A DNA stretch of 64,000 nt, from positions 98,145 through 162,144 of the forward strand of contig CALHNS010000014.1 in NCBI GenBank assembly GCA_938035125.1, given 5' to 3'. Of this stretch, positions 34,093 to 42,573 are shown piece by piece. Under the pieces are notes generated by a model. It was not told where the DNA came from and did no database searches. It saw only the letters and a program-made list of their open reading frames with translations. The position numbers and the translations under genes were made by a program. Every line of letters begins with the position of its first letter. The stretch's first letter is position 1. The DNA is from an uncultured Granulosicoccaceae bacterium (GTDB lineage Bacteria > Pseudomonadota > Gammaproteobacteria > Granulosicoccales > Granulosicoccaceae).

Positions 34093-36015
34093 ATGAGCGA
34101 AATCTCACCACCCAAATCCCAATTCGAATTGTTGCGTGAAAGGCGGTTTCTGCCTTACTTCATTACGCAAATTCTTGGCGCTTTTAATGACAATGTATTC
34201 AAGAATGCATTGATTGCCTTAATTGCGTTTACGGGTATTGCATCGAATGCCAATTCCACTAGTGAAGCCACTTTGCTCATTAATTTGGCTGCTGGCCTTT
34301 TTATTCTGCCGTTCTTTCTCTTTTCCGCCATCGCAGGGGATGTAGCCGACAAGTACGAAAAATCGTTTTTAATTCGCCGCGTGAAAGTCGCAGAAATTTT
34401 TATCATGGCATTGGGTGTTGTAGGTTTTGCGTTAGGTAGCATTAGTATCCAATTTGCCGTGCTTTTTCTGATGGGGGTGCAGTCAACTTTTTTTGGGCCC
34501 ATAAAGTACGGAATTTTGCCCCAGCACTTAACTCAGCAAGAACTGGTTGGTGGTAATGGCTTGGTTGAAATGGGTACTTTTCTAGCCATCTTGCTTGGCA
34601 CTATTGTCGGTACGCAAAGCATTGTGCTTGCCGCCAACGACAATACATGGCCCGTATCTATCATCATTCTTGGAATCGCCTGCAGCGGTTATTTAATCAG
34701 TCGCTCAATCCCTCATTCACCTGCTAACGATCCTAATTTAACGCTCAGTCGGCATTGGCTAAAAGAAAATGTTGCGTTGGTTAAGTACACCTACAAAAAC
34801 CGAGTCATCTTTCAATGCATCATTGGCATTTCATGGTTTTGGTTTATGGGGGCATCGTATCTGGCTCAGTTCCCCGTGTTTGCAGCGGATGTTCTAGGCG
34901 CAGGATCTGGGGCGGCGGGTGGAAATTTATTCACCGCATTGTTAGCTTTGTTCTCTATTGGTATTGGCGTGGGTTCTGCGTTGTGTGAGCGCTTATCACG
35001 TTCAAGGGTCGAACTGGGCTTGGTGCCGTTTGGGGCGTTTGGTATTACCGTTTTTGGTGCTTTACTCTACTTCGCAACCCCTCAATCGCCCATTGCTGAA
35101 GGGTTGGGTGTTACTCAATTTTTCTTAAGCTTAAACGGATTTATGATTGTTTTTTCCGTGTTGGGTATTGGCTTATTCGGTGGGTTTTATATCGTACCTC
35201 TGTACGCCATAATTCAATCTCGTAGCGCGCCAGAACGGCTAGCCCGAGCGATTGCTTGCAACAACATCATGAACGCGTTGTTCATGGTGGCATCGGCGCT
35301 GCTTGCAGTTGTACTTACGTTGCTTGGGGTGGGGATTCCGGGGCTGTTTTTAACATTGGCGGTATTAAATGCGTGCGTGGCCATTTATATATTTCGTTTA
35401 GTGCCTGAATTTTTAATGCGTTTTTTGATTTGGATATTAATTCACACGTTATATCGAGTTAAAACTGAAGAGTTAGACAAAATACCTGAATCGGGCTCTG
35501 CCGTTTTAGTGGCTAATCACGTAAGTTTTGTGGATGCTTTAATTATTGCAGGTTGTGTTCGTCGACCCATTCGTTTTGTTATGTACCACAAAATATTCAA
35601 ACTACCGATCATGAATTTTATATTCCGCACTGCACGCGCCATTCCTATCGCGGGCAGAAAAGAAAACGAAGCGATGTACTTTCAAGCCTTCAATCAAATG
35701 CGAGAAGCAGCGGATGCGGGTGAATTGATCTGTATTTTCCCTGAAGGACAAATTACCTACGATGGTGAACTTAATATATTTAAGCCCGGGGTTTTAACGC
35801 TTATCAATGATAAGCCTGTGCCCGTAATCCCAATGGCATTACGAGGCTTATGGGGGAGTTTGTTCAGCCGTAAAGGCGGAAAAGCGTTCTTTAAATTGCC
35901 CCGCCGATTGTTTGCAAAAATTGAGTTGGTAGTGGGCTCGCCTGTGCCTGCAGAAGCGGTTACTATGGATAAACTGCAAAGGGCCGTAGCGATGCTGCGT
36001 GGTGATAAAAAATAA
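34093..36015 (+). CDS. MFS transporter fused to PlsC-type acyltransferase (LplT-Aas-like)
   Basis: A 640-residue inner-membrane protein. The first 430 residues are an MFS transporter with 12 helices, beginning FLPYFITQILGAFNDNVFKN, as in lysophospholipid transporters. Residues about 445-640 form a 1-acylglycerol-phosphate acyltransferase with NHVSFVDAL (HX4D box) and IFPEGQITYDG. This looks like a flippase-acyltransferase for re-acylating lysophospholipids. The AMP-binding acyl-ACP synthetase domain of E. coli Aas is absent and not encoded next door. The thioesterase gene starts 5 bp later. Confidence 0.88.
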   Translation: MSEISPPKSQFELLRERRFLPYFITQILGAFNDNVFKNALIALIAFTGIASNANSTSEATLLINLAAGLFILPFFLFSAIAGDVADKYEKSFLIRRVKVAEIFIMALGVVGFALGSISIQFAVLFLMGVQSTFFGPIKYGILPQHLTQQELVGGNGLVEMGTFLAILLGTIVGTQSIVLAANDNTWPVSIIILGIACSGYLISRSIPHSPANDPNLTLSRHWLKENVALVKYTYKNRVIFQCIIGISWFWFMGASYLAQFPVFAADVLGAGSGAAGGNLFTALLALFSIGIGVGSALCERLSRSRVELGLVPFGAFGITVFGALLYFATPQSPIAEGLGVTQFFLSLNGFMIVFSVLGIGLFGGFYIVPLYAIIQSRSAPERLARAIACNNIMNALFMVASALLAVVLTLLGVGIPGLFLTLAVLNACVAIYIFRLVPEFLMRFLIWILIHTLYRVKTEELDKIPESGSAVLVANHVSFVDALIIAGCVRRPIRFVMYHKIFKLPIMNFIFRTARAIPIAGRKENEAMYFQAFNQMREAADAGELICIFPEGQITYDGELNIFKPGVLTLINDKPVPVIPMALRGLWGSLFSRKGGKAFFKLPRRLFAKIELVVGSPVPAEAVTMDKLQRAVAMLRGDKK

Positions 36016-36020
36016 TAGCG

Positions 36021-36440
36021 ATGAATACCGAAAACCTTCAGCCGGAAGGCGTACCACTTTTCAGCACCGATATTGTCGTCAAATGGGGTGACATGGATGC
36101 CCTTGGCCATGTGAACAATGCTCAGTATTTTCGCTATTTTGAGCAAGCCCGATTAGCGTGGTATCACGAAAGTGGGTTTGGCGTTCTCGGGGGCACAACC
36201 GACGGTTTTGTCATTGTTAATAACTACGCTGAATACCTCCGGTCTGTGACATGGCCTGCCACTGTTACCGTGCGTATGGCAGGACATTCGCCGGGGCGAA
36301 GCTCATTCATGAGCACCTATACTTTGTGTACAGGCAATGAGCTATTCACAACAGGCTACTCAAAAGTGGTGTGGGTAAACACAGAAACCAATACATCCAT
36401 TCCTCTGCCCCCTTCTGTGCGTGAATTGTTAACGCAGTAA
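36021..36440 (+). CDS. Acyl-CoA thioesterase, 4-hydroxybenzoyl-CoA thioesterase-like hot-dog protein
   Basis: A 139-residue single hot-dog-fold thioesterase of the YbgC/FadM type. WGDMDALGHVNNAQYFRYFE (about 22-41) contains the catalytic Asp and the conserved HVNN. It follows the acyltransferase fusion by 5 bp, so acyl-chain handling is the shared theme. Which acyl-CoA it hydrolyses cannot be told. Confidence 0.9.
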   Translation: MNTENLQPEGVPLFSTDIVVKWGDMDALGHVNNAQYFRYFEQARLAWYHESGFGVLGGTTDGFVIVNNYAEYLRSVTWPATVTVRMAGHSPGRSSFMSTYTLCTGNELFTTGYSKVVWVNTETNTSIPLPPSVRELLTQ

Positions 36441-36457
36441 ATCAAGGCTTAGTTTAT

Positions 36458-37045
36458 ATGACATCGGATATAGCGCCATACGGTTACTGCCGAGATTGCG
36501 GTAAGCCCACCATTGAAACAACCCCTGACGGGGATAACCGTTTGCGAATCGTATGCGATTCCTGTGGGGTTATTCACTATGAAAACCCTAAAAATGTAGT
36601 TGGTTGTTTATTAGAATGGCGGGGCAACATATTACTGTGCAAACGTGGCATTGAGCCACGATACGGTTACTGGACATTGCCTGCAGGCTTTATGGAAAAC
36701 GGTGAGTCCACTCGCGATGGTGCGCTAAGAGAAGCAAAGGAAGAGGCCACCGCTAGTTGTGATGATTTAAAACTGTTTGGGGTTTATAACTTACCTCGAA
36801 TCAGTCAAGTCTATTTAATGTTTTATGGTCGGCTTAAAGACGGCTATGCCAAGGCGAATGAAGAAACATTGGAAGTGAATCTTTTTGATGAAAAAGACAT
36901 CCCTTGGGATGAAATCGCTTTCCCCGTTATTACCGAAGTGCTCACCCGCTACTGCGAACGTCATTCAGAACGATCGCATCAAGTGCATTTAGCCGATATC
37001 TACAGTCGCCCCGGTGAGCCTTTAGACATAGTGAGACACACATGA
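36458..37045 (+). CDS. Nudix hydrolase with N-terminal zinc ribbon
   Basis: A 195-residue protein. CRDCG and CDSCG (about residues 8-36) form a zinc ribbon as in NudC-like enzymes. The Nudix box runs from GFMENGESTRDGALREAKEE, starting near residue 74. It resembles COG1051-type ADP-ribose or NADH pyrophosphatases, but no substrate-specific motif is recognised. It lies 17 bp after the thioesterase and overlaps nfsA by 4 bp. Confidence 0.88.
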   Translation: MTSDIAPYGYCRDCGKPTIETTPDGDNRLRIVCDSCGVIHYENPKNVVGCLLEWRGNILLCKRGIEPRYGYWTLPAGFMENGESTRDGALREAKEEATASCDDLKLFGVYNLPRISQVYLMFYGRLKDGYAKANEETLEVNLFDEKDIPWDEIAFPVITEVLTRYCERHSERSHQVHLADIYSRPGEPLDIVRHT

Positions 37046-37779
37046 ATTCCACAATCGAGCTGTTGTTGTCGCATCGATCCATTCGTAAGTTTGAAGATAA
37101 ACCGGTTTCAGATGAGGTTATTAAAACGTTGGTTCAATGTGGTCAGGCGGCTGCAACATCCAGTAACGTTCAAGGGGTAACGGTTATACAAGTTACACAA
37201 GACGATACCCGAGAGGCTATGGCAAAGCTTGCCGGTGGGCAGCCTTATGTGGCATCTGCTGGTGCGTTCTTGGTGTACTGCGCCGATCTACGCCGCCCAA
37301 TGAACGCTTGTGAGTCTCAAGGTGGGGAGTTTTCAGCTGGCATGATGGAGCATTTTTTAATCGCCAGTGTGGATGTTGCTTTGGCTGCACAAAATACGGT
37401 GGTGGCAGCCGAATCATTGGGCTTAGGAATTTGTTATATCGGCGGATTACGCAATAACCCTGCAGAAGTCACGCAGCTATTAAAGCTGCCGCAGCAAGTG
37501 TATCCCGTGTTTGGTTTGTGCTTAGGGTACCCCGATCAAAGCCCAGAAGTTAAACCGAGGCTGCCGGTTGAGGCCGTTTTAATGAAAGATAACTATGATG
37601 AGTCCACTCAAGACGCACTTCGTGACCAATACGATGCGCAGCTGCGTGAATACTATAAAACTCGAACCGGTGGTAACAAAGACAGCAGTTGGAGTGAGGA
37701 GATGAGGGCGTTAGTGGGTAAGGAATCTAGGCCGCACATGAAGCCGTTTCTAGCCGATCAAGGTTTTGCAACGAAATAG
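37042..37779 (+). CDS. nfsA: Oxygen-insensitive NADPH nitroreductase
   Basis: A 245-residue FMN enzyme that reduces nitroaromatics and quinones with NADPH. HRSIRKFEDKPV (about 11-22) binds FMN phosphate, GLGICYIGGLRNNP (about 127-140) and FGLCLGYPDQSPEVKPRLP (about 157-175) are NfsA/Frp signatures. Its start overlaps the stop of the Nudix gene, so the two are co-transcribed. Confidence 0.92.
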   Translation: MNSTIELLLSHRSIRKFEDKPVSDEVIKTLVQCGQAAATSSNVQGVTVIQVTQDDTREAMAKLAGGQPYVASAGAFLVYCADLRRPMNACESQGGEFSAGMMEHFLIASVDVALAAQNTVVAAESLGLGICYIGGLRNNPAEVTQLLKLPQQVYPVFGLCLGYPDQSPEVKPRLPVEAVLMKDNYDESTQDALRDQYDAQLREYYKTRTGGNKDSSWSEEMRALVGKESRPHMKPFLADQGFATK

Positions 37780-37811
37780 TGGCCGCGCCAAGGTTAATTG
37801 GCACAGCCACT
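37778..37811. terminator. Imperfect hairpin between nfsA and fadD
   Basis: AGTGGC (37778-37783) pairs with GCCACT (37806-37811), with an inner GCCA/TGGC pair, starting at the nfsA stop codon. The following TGTATTGTTT is T-rich but broken. It may terminate nfsA. Confidence 0.4.
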
Positions 37812-37865
37812 GTATTGTTTAAACCGGTATTGTTTTAACCCAAATTTTTAAAACCAATTAATGGT

Positions 37866-39533
37866 TTAAATTTCTCGAAGTTCGCGGCGAAGAATTTTCC
37901 CAACATTAGTTTTAGGCAAATCATCAACAAATTGAATAACCTTGGGCCGTTTATATCCGGTGAGTTCTTCTTTGCAGTAAGCAATAACATCCTCTTCGGT
38001 TAGGTTGGGGTCACTCTTAACAATAACCACTTTTACCACTTCACCCGAATGCTCATCGGGTACGCCAATCGCACCGGCTTCAAGAATACCGTCATGGGCT
38101 GCCAGCACTCCTTCAATCTCATTGGGGTATACGTTAAAACCTGATACTAAAATCATGTCTTTCAAGCGATCAACGATTTTAAAATACCCGTCTTTGTTCA
38201 TTTCAGCCACATCGCCTGTGTGTAACCAGCCATCACTGTCGATGGTTTTAGCGGTTTCTTCAGGGCGATTCCAATAGCCTTTCATGACTTGTGGCCCGCG
38301 AATGCAAAGCTCTCCGGCTTCATCTGTTCCTAGTGCGTTGTTGTTTTCATCACGCACCGATGCATCAGTTCCAGGAACTGGTAATCCAATACAACCATTG
38401 TATTCAGTGAGATCGGGGGGATTTATGCAGGCCGCTGGGCTGGTTTCAGTGAGCCCATACGCTTCAATAAGTGGCACGCCCGTTACTTCCTTCCAGCGAT
38501 CAGCAACCGCTTTTTGAACAGCCATTCCGCCACCAAGAACCATCTTTAAGTGTGAGAAATCAACGTTTTTGAAGTCTTCATTATTCAACAAAGCGTTGAA
38601 CAAGGTATTCACCCCTGTAAAAGCGGTGAATTTATGTTTTTTCAACTCTTTAACAAACCCTGGTATGTCTCTTGGGTTAGTGATAAGAATGTTATTTGCA
38701 CCTAAGCGCATATACGTTAAGCAATTCGCCGTTAATGCAAAGATATGGTAAAGCGGAAGGGCTGTGATTATGGTCTCTTCGCCTTGGGAAACTTTACCGT
38801 CATTAGTGATCCATAAATAGGCTTGTTCGATGTTCGATACCATGTTGTCATTCGTTAACATGGCGCCTTTGGATACGCCCGTTGTGCCGCCTGTGTACTG
38901 CAAAAAGGCAATATCGTCTTTGGCGATATCAACTTTTGTTGGTGGTAATGCAGCACCTTGGGATAACACATCTTTAAAAGATATTGCTCCTGGTAATTTA
39001 AACGGCGGAACCATTTTTTTAACGCGCTTTATAACGAAGTTCACCAGCATCGATTTCGGGAAATCCAACATGTCGGCAACGCGTGTGGTGATGACCGTTT
39101 CAACGTTTGTGTTTTCAATGACATCAGCCAGTGTGTGCGCAAACATTTCAACCACCACAATGGCTTTGGCACCAGAATCTTTTAATTGATGTTGCAGCTC
39201 ACGATCGGTGTACAACGGGTTGGTATTAACCACCACCAGTCCAGCTCGCAAGGCACCGAATACGGCAACAGGGTATTGCAACAAATTAGGCATCATGATC
39301 GCAATGCGATCGCCTTTTTCTAAATTGGTTTTGTGTTGAATGTAAGAGGCAAAATATTCGGTTAGCCTATCCAGTTCGCCGTAACTGATGGTTTTACCCA
39401 TATTGTTTATGGCAGGCGAATCAGCAAACTTTCGAGTGGACTCCAGAAAGATATCCACCACAGAATTATATTGGCTGGTGTCGATGTCAGTCGGCATGCC
39501 AGGTGGGTAGGAATTTATCCAAGGTCTTTCCAT
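37866..39533 (-). CDS. fadD: Long-chain fatty acid--CoA ligase
   Basis: Activates exogenous fatty acids to acyl-CoA at the inner membrane. I choose the ATG at 39533 (MERPWINSYPPGMPTDID, 555 residues) because GGAG lies about 7 bp upstream; the track of the frame four codons further uses TTG. Motifs: YTGGTTGVSKGAML (P-loop), AYGLTETSPAACI, GWLHTGDVAEMNKDGYFKIV and DRLKDMILVSGFNVYPNE (FACS signature). Length matches E. coli FadD (561). Monocistronic. Confidence 0.93.
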   Translation of the reverse strand: MERPWINSYPPGMPTDIDTSQYNSVVDIFLESTRKFADSPAINNMGKTISYGELDRLTEYFASYIQHKTNLEKGDRIAIMMPNLLQYPVAVFGALRAGLVVVNTNPLYTDRELQHQLKDSGAKAIVVVEMFAHTLADVIENTNVETVITTRVADMLDFPKSMLVNFVIKRVKKMVPPFKLPGAISFKDVLSQGAALPPTKVDIAKDDIAFLQYTGGTTGVSKGAMLTNDNMVSNIEQAYLWITNDGKVSQGEETIITALPLYHIFALTANCLTYMRLGANNILITNPRDIPGFVKELKKHKFTAFTGVNTLFNALLNNEDFKNVDFSHLKMVLGGGMAVQKAVADRWKEVTGVPLIEAYGLTETSPAACINPPDLTEYNGCIGLPVPGTDASVRDENNNALGTDEAGELCIRGPQVMKGYWNRPEETAKTIDSDGWLHTGDVAEMNKDGYFKIVDRLKDMILVSGFNVYPNEIEGVLAAHDGILEAGAIGVPDEHSGEVVKVVIVKSDPNLTEEDVIAYCKEELTGYKRPKVIQFVDDLPKTNVGKILRRELREI

Positions 39534-39578
39534 GTCAATCTCCAAGTTGCTCGGTGGTGTGTGGTTTTAGTTAGTGCT

Positions 39579-40067
39579 TTAAGCGCAACATTTTTTATAT
39601 TTTTTTCCACTGCCACAATAGCAGGGATCGTTACGACCGATTTTGGGTGTGTCGCGTTTCACCGGTAATATTTCTGGCATTTGTGCATCTTTAAAATACC
39701 AATCACCTTGGTAACGCTCGAAAACACCTAATTCATGATGCGTTTGGCGTCGTTTCTGAGGGTCTCGGTAGTGCGCCATGAATTCAATTTGCGCTTCATT
39801 GTCGTCCGGGCCGCCACCTTCAACGTTCTGTACATCCAATTTCATCCATTGAGAATCACGAGCCCAGCGAGCGGTTGCGTTTTCATCAATGTCTGTGCGT
39901 GTAGCAGGGTGGTGTGTACGTAAAATGAACGCCATATTGGCTTGAGTGTGGGCCGTATAACGGGCTCGCATTAAGCTTTCTGCATTATCTGGCTTCTTTC
40001 CGCCATCAATATAGGGAGCGCAGCATTCGTCTAACGTTTGGCCTGAACCGCAGGGGCAGTCGGACAT
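39579..40067 (-). CDS. YchJ-like SEC-C domain protein (UPF0225)
   Basis: A 162-residue protein with a zinc-binding SEC-C motif at each end: [19 protein letters not shown] (residues 4-22) and [17 protein letters not shown] at the C-terminus. The middle has the conserved [10 protein letters not shown] and FMAHYRD of the YchJ family. Function is not established in the family; SEC-C motifs bind zinc and often mediate ribosome or protein contacts. It is 45 bp upstream of fadD on the same strand. Confidence 0.88.
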   Translation of the reverse strand: MSDCPCGSGQTLDECCAPYIDGGKKPDNAESLMRARYTAHTQANMAFILRTHHPATRTDIDENATARWARDSQWMKLDVQNVEGGGPDDNEAQIEFMAHYRDPQKRRQTHHELGVFERYQGDWYFKDAQMPEILPVKRDTPKIGRNDPCYCGSGKKYKKCCA

Positions 40068-40124
40068 TCTTACATTCTCAGTTTACTTAAAGGATAGTGC
40101 GGGGAAGTGTAACGCAAGGCATCG

Positions 40125-40520
40125 TCAATGCGTATAGACGCGAGAACCGTCTTGGTCCCGAGTGAACGGGAACCTAACTAAAGTGACGCGGCCTCCTTGA
40201 ACGGTTAGGTGCGCTGTATCGCGGTGCGCACCGTCGTCTGTGAATTCAAATCGGTACTGCCGCTGCCAACCAATGGGGCCAGAATTCAGTCGAACCGGTT
40301 TCATTCTAGACATAGCAACCGTTTGATCTAGAAACTGAACTTGCTCCCGTTGGCATTGCATTTTAGCCGTGCTGACGGCCAGTTCGCGAGCCTTGAGGCT
40401 AGACCACCAAAATCCAAGGATTGCTGCCAAGAGCAGAACAACGATTAATTGAGGGTAGAAACCATTCAAAGTGGGATCACTGACAAATGTGGCTAAAAGG
40501 CAGGATAATGTGCCCAACAC
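40125..40520 (-). CDS. DUF3301-type small membrane-anchored protein
   Basis: A 131-residue protein of unknown function. One N-terminal hydrophobic segment (LIVVLLLAAILGFWW) is followed by a cytoplasmic region with CQREQVQFLDQTVAMSR and WQRQYRFEFTDDGAHRDTA, the pattern I associate with DUF3301. It is divergent from the DUF1244 gene, with a 30-bp gap between starts, so the two share a promoter region. Confidence 0.7.
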   Translation of the reverse strand: MLGTLSCLLATFVSDPTLNGFYPQLIVVLLLAAILGFWWSSLKARELAVSTAKMQCQREQVQFLDQTVAMSRMKPVRLNSGPIGWQRQYRFEFTDDGAHRDTAHLTVQGGRVTLVRFPFTRDQDGSRVYTH

Positions 40521-40550
40521 CCATACGTTTCAAGCACAGGCAGGGCAAAA

Positions 40551-40868
40551 ATGAGCGACAACAACCTAAGTATAGACGCAGCCACTCAAACTGAATTAGA
40601 GGCGGCCGCCTTTCGAACCTTGGTTAAGCACCTGCGACAACGTACCGATGTGCAGAATATCGACCTAATGAATCTGTCAGGTTTCTGCCGAAATTGTTTA
40701 TCTAAATATATGGTGGCTGCCGCTGAAGAGCAGGGTGTGGCATTAAATTATGATCAAGCGCGCGAACACGTATACGGGATGCCCTACGCTGAATGGAAAT
40801 CTAAACATCAAACTGAGGCAACCGCTGAGCAAAAAGCAGAATACGCAGCCCAGAATACTGATCACTAG
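40551..40868 (+). CDS. DUF1244 family protein
   Basis: A 105-residue conserved proteobacterial protein. LMNLSGFCRNCLSKYMVAAA (about 39-58) and HVYGMPYAEWKSKHQ are diagnostic for the family; the CxxC pair could bind metal. No function is established. The DUF6231-like gene follows 9 bp later. Confidence 0.88.
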   Translation: MSDNNLSIDAATQTELEAAAFRTLVKHLRQRTDVQNIDLMNLSGFCRNCLSKYMVAAAEEQGVALNYDQAREHVYGMPYAEWKSKHQTEATAEQKAEYAAQNTDH

Positions 40869-40877
40869 GTAGAGCTC

Positions 40878-41348
40878 ATGAGCGGTGAGCGAGCCTCTAG
40901 CTTTGTCTGCATTAGTGACAATGCCAGCTGGTTGAACCAGATTTCAGCGGCTGCTCTGGCAGATGATGCCCAGTTGGTTGCTCAAGTAGCTTGGGCCCAG
41001 TTTGATTCAGCGCCCATGCAGCATGCGCACCCACAACATTGGGCATACGCCTTAATAGAGGGGGAATCCAAGCTATTGGATATTCGGCTGGGCAGGCTGT
41101 GCCGAAGTTTTCCGTTCGGTGTGCTAGTGCAGATCTCAGCCGATTTCCCTGCAAATGATCAACAATTGTTTGCCCATGGATTTAAAAAATTTAGCGAGTT
41201 GGACGAAAATTTGACGCACAAGCGTCGTGACCAAAATTATTTAAGCAATTCGGAACGATGCTATCGCTTTCGACTCGAAGAATATAAGGCCGTACCGGAT
41301 TGGCTGAATGCACGATTTTGGGCGCATCCTGATCGTTTTCTTCTATAA
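40878..41348 (+). CDS. Hypothetical protein (DUF6231-like)
   Basis: A 156-residue soluble protein. The N-terminal half has a pattern like a class I fold strand-helix repeat (LLDIRLGRLCRSFPFGVLVQ). The conserved-looking C-terminus (YRFRLEEYKAVPDWLNARFW) reminds me of DUF6231, but this is from memory. It sits in an operon with the DUF1244 gene. No catalytic motif recognised. Confidence 0.55.
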   Translation: MSGERASSFVCISDNASWLNQISAAALADDAQLVAQVAWAQFDSAPMQHAHPQHWAYALIEGESKLLDIRLGRLCRSFPFGVLVQISADFPANDQQLFAHGFKKFSELDENLTHKRRDQNYLSNSERCYRFRLEEYKAVPDWLNARFWAHPDRFLL

Positions 41349-41513
41349 CTAATTGGTACAACATCCCGCCGAGATTCGTGCCTCGGCGTAATTAACGATG
41401 CGTCTTTTTCACGGTGTGCAGGGGCTTGAAATTGGTGTACTGTTTTCAGCATCTCTACTAGGGTCTGCCACGCCTGCAATCGATTCGCGTCAAACGACCT
41501 GAGTCTTTGTGTC

Positions 41514-42554
41514 ATGAGTAAAATAGAAATAACCGAACTTCTGGGTGACGGCATAGGCCCTGAGCTAGCTGAATCTGTTCACGCAGTGGCTGACTCCTTG
41601 CCGGCTGAACTTAACTTCATTCCCATAGATTGGAGCCTTGAAACCCGAGAAAAGCGCGGTGATGATGCCATCGATGATGCTGTAGAGTCGATGAAAAAGA
41701 CGAAGCTTGCGGTCAAATACCCCACCATTACCAACAAACGCAGCCCCAACGCACTTATTCGCAGGGCCTGTAATTTCAGTGTGATTTATCGCCCGGCCAT
41801 CTCCATCAAGGGCATCAGTTCCAATTTCAAAGAAGATGTCAATCTTCATATCGTTAGAATCGCAACTGGCGGCACCTACGATGATCCAGGCCAGCTCATT
41901 GGTAAAGACGCTGCGGTATCTTTACGAATGGTAGAGCGAAAACCGTGTGAGCAAGCCGCGCGTTTTGCGTTTGATTTAGCGCGTAAAAAAGGTCTCACCT
42001 ACGGCGACAGCCATTACTCCATGACATCATCTTCAAAGCACACCATTCAACGTGTTACCGATGGTTTGTTTGAAGAGGTGGTTAAAGGGGTTCATGCGGC
42101 TGAATTCTCTGAGGTTGAGCATAATGTCGAATTATTCGATGCACTGCTTGCCAAAATCATCATTGATCCCTCAGCCTATGAAGTGGTTTTGGTTTTAAAT
42201 GAATACGGCGATTTCCTATCCGATATGGCCTCAGGTTTGGTGGGCAGTTTGGGTACTGGCGCTAGTGGTAACTACTCATTTGATGAGAACAACAACGTCG
42301 ACATCGCCATGTTTGACCCCGCAGGTGGTACAGCGCCTGATATTGCGGGTAAAAATGTTGCTAACCCTGCCGCCGTTTTATTGGCCTTTGGTATGTTGCT
42401 CGATCATGTCGATCGCTACGACTTAGGCCATGCGTTAAGACTTAGCTTGTTAGGTTTGATTGAAGCAGGGCAATGCACGCGCGATCTTGGTGGCAAATTA
42501 AATACCGATGAATTCACCAAGCTTGTTATTGAACACATTCCTGCGCATTTGTGA
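41514..42554 (+). CDS. Isocitrate/isopropylmalate dehydrogenase family protein, divergent
   Basis: A 346-residue beta-decarboxylating dehydrogenase. ITELLGDGIGPELAESV is the N-terminal family motif, NEYGDFLSDMASGLVGSLG carries the metal-binding Asp residues, and DPAGGTAPDIAGKNVANPAA is the cofactor loop. The usual ENTEG(L/Y)YxG block is replaced by IATGGTYDDPGQ, keeping the Tyr, and the Lys region reads SSSKHTIQRVTDGLF. SPNALIRR would be the substrate phosphate/carboxylate loop. Position 19 bp before sucA suggests it works as an isocitrate dehydrogenase feeding 2-oxoglutarate to OGDH, but this is inference. Confidence 0.7.
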   Translation: MSKIEITELLGDGIGPELAESVHAVADSLPAELNFIPIDWSLETREKRGDDAIDDAVESMKKTKLAVKYPTITNKRSPNALIRRACNFSVIYRPAISIKGISSNFKEDVNLHIVRIATGGTYDDPGQLIGKDAAVSLRMVERKPCEQAARFAFDLARKKGLTYGDSHYSMTSSSKHTIQRVTDGLFEEVVKGVHAAEFSEVEHNVELFDALLAKIIIDPSAYEVVLVLNEYGDFLSDMASGLVGSLGTGASGNYSFDENNNVDIAMFDPAGGTAPDIAGKNVANPAAVLLAFGMLLDHVDRYDLGHALRLSLLGLIEAGQCTRDLGGKLNTDEFTKLVIEHIPAHL

Positions 42555-42573
42555 TCTGAGATAGATTTTCCCT

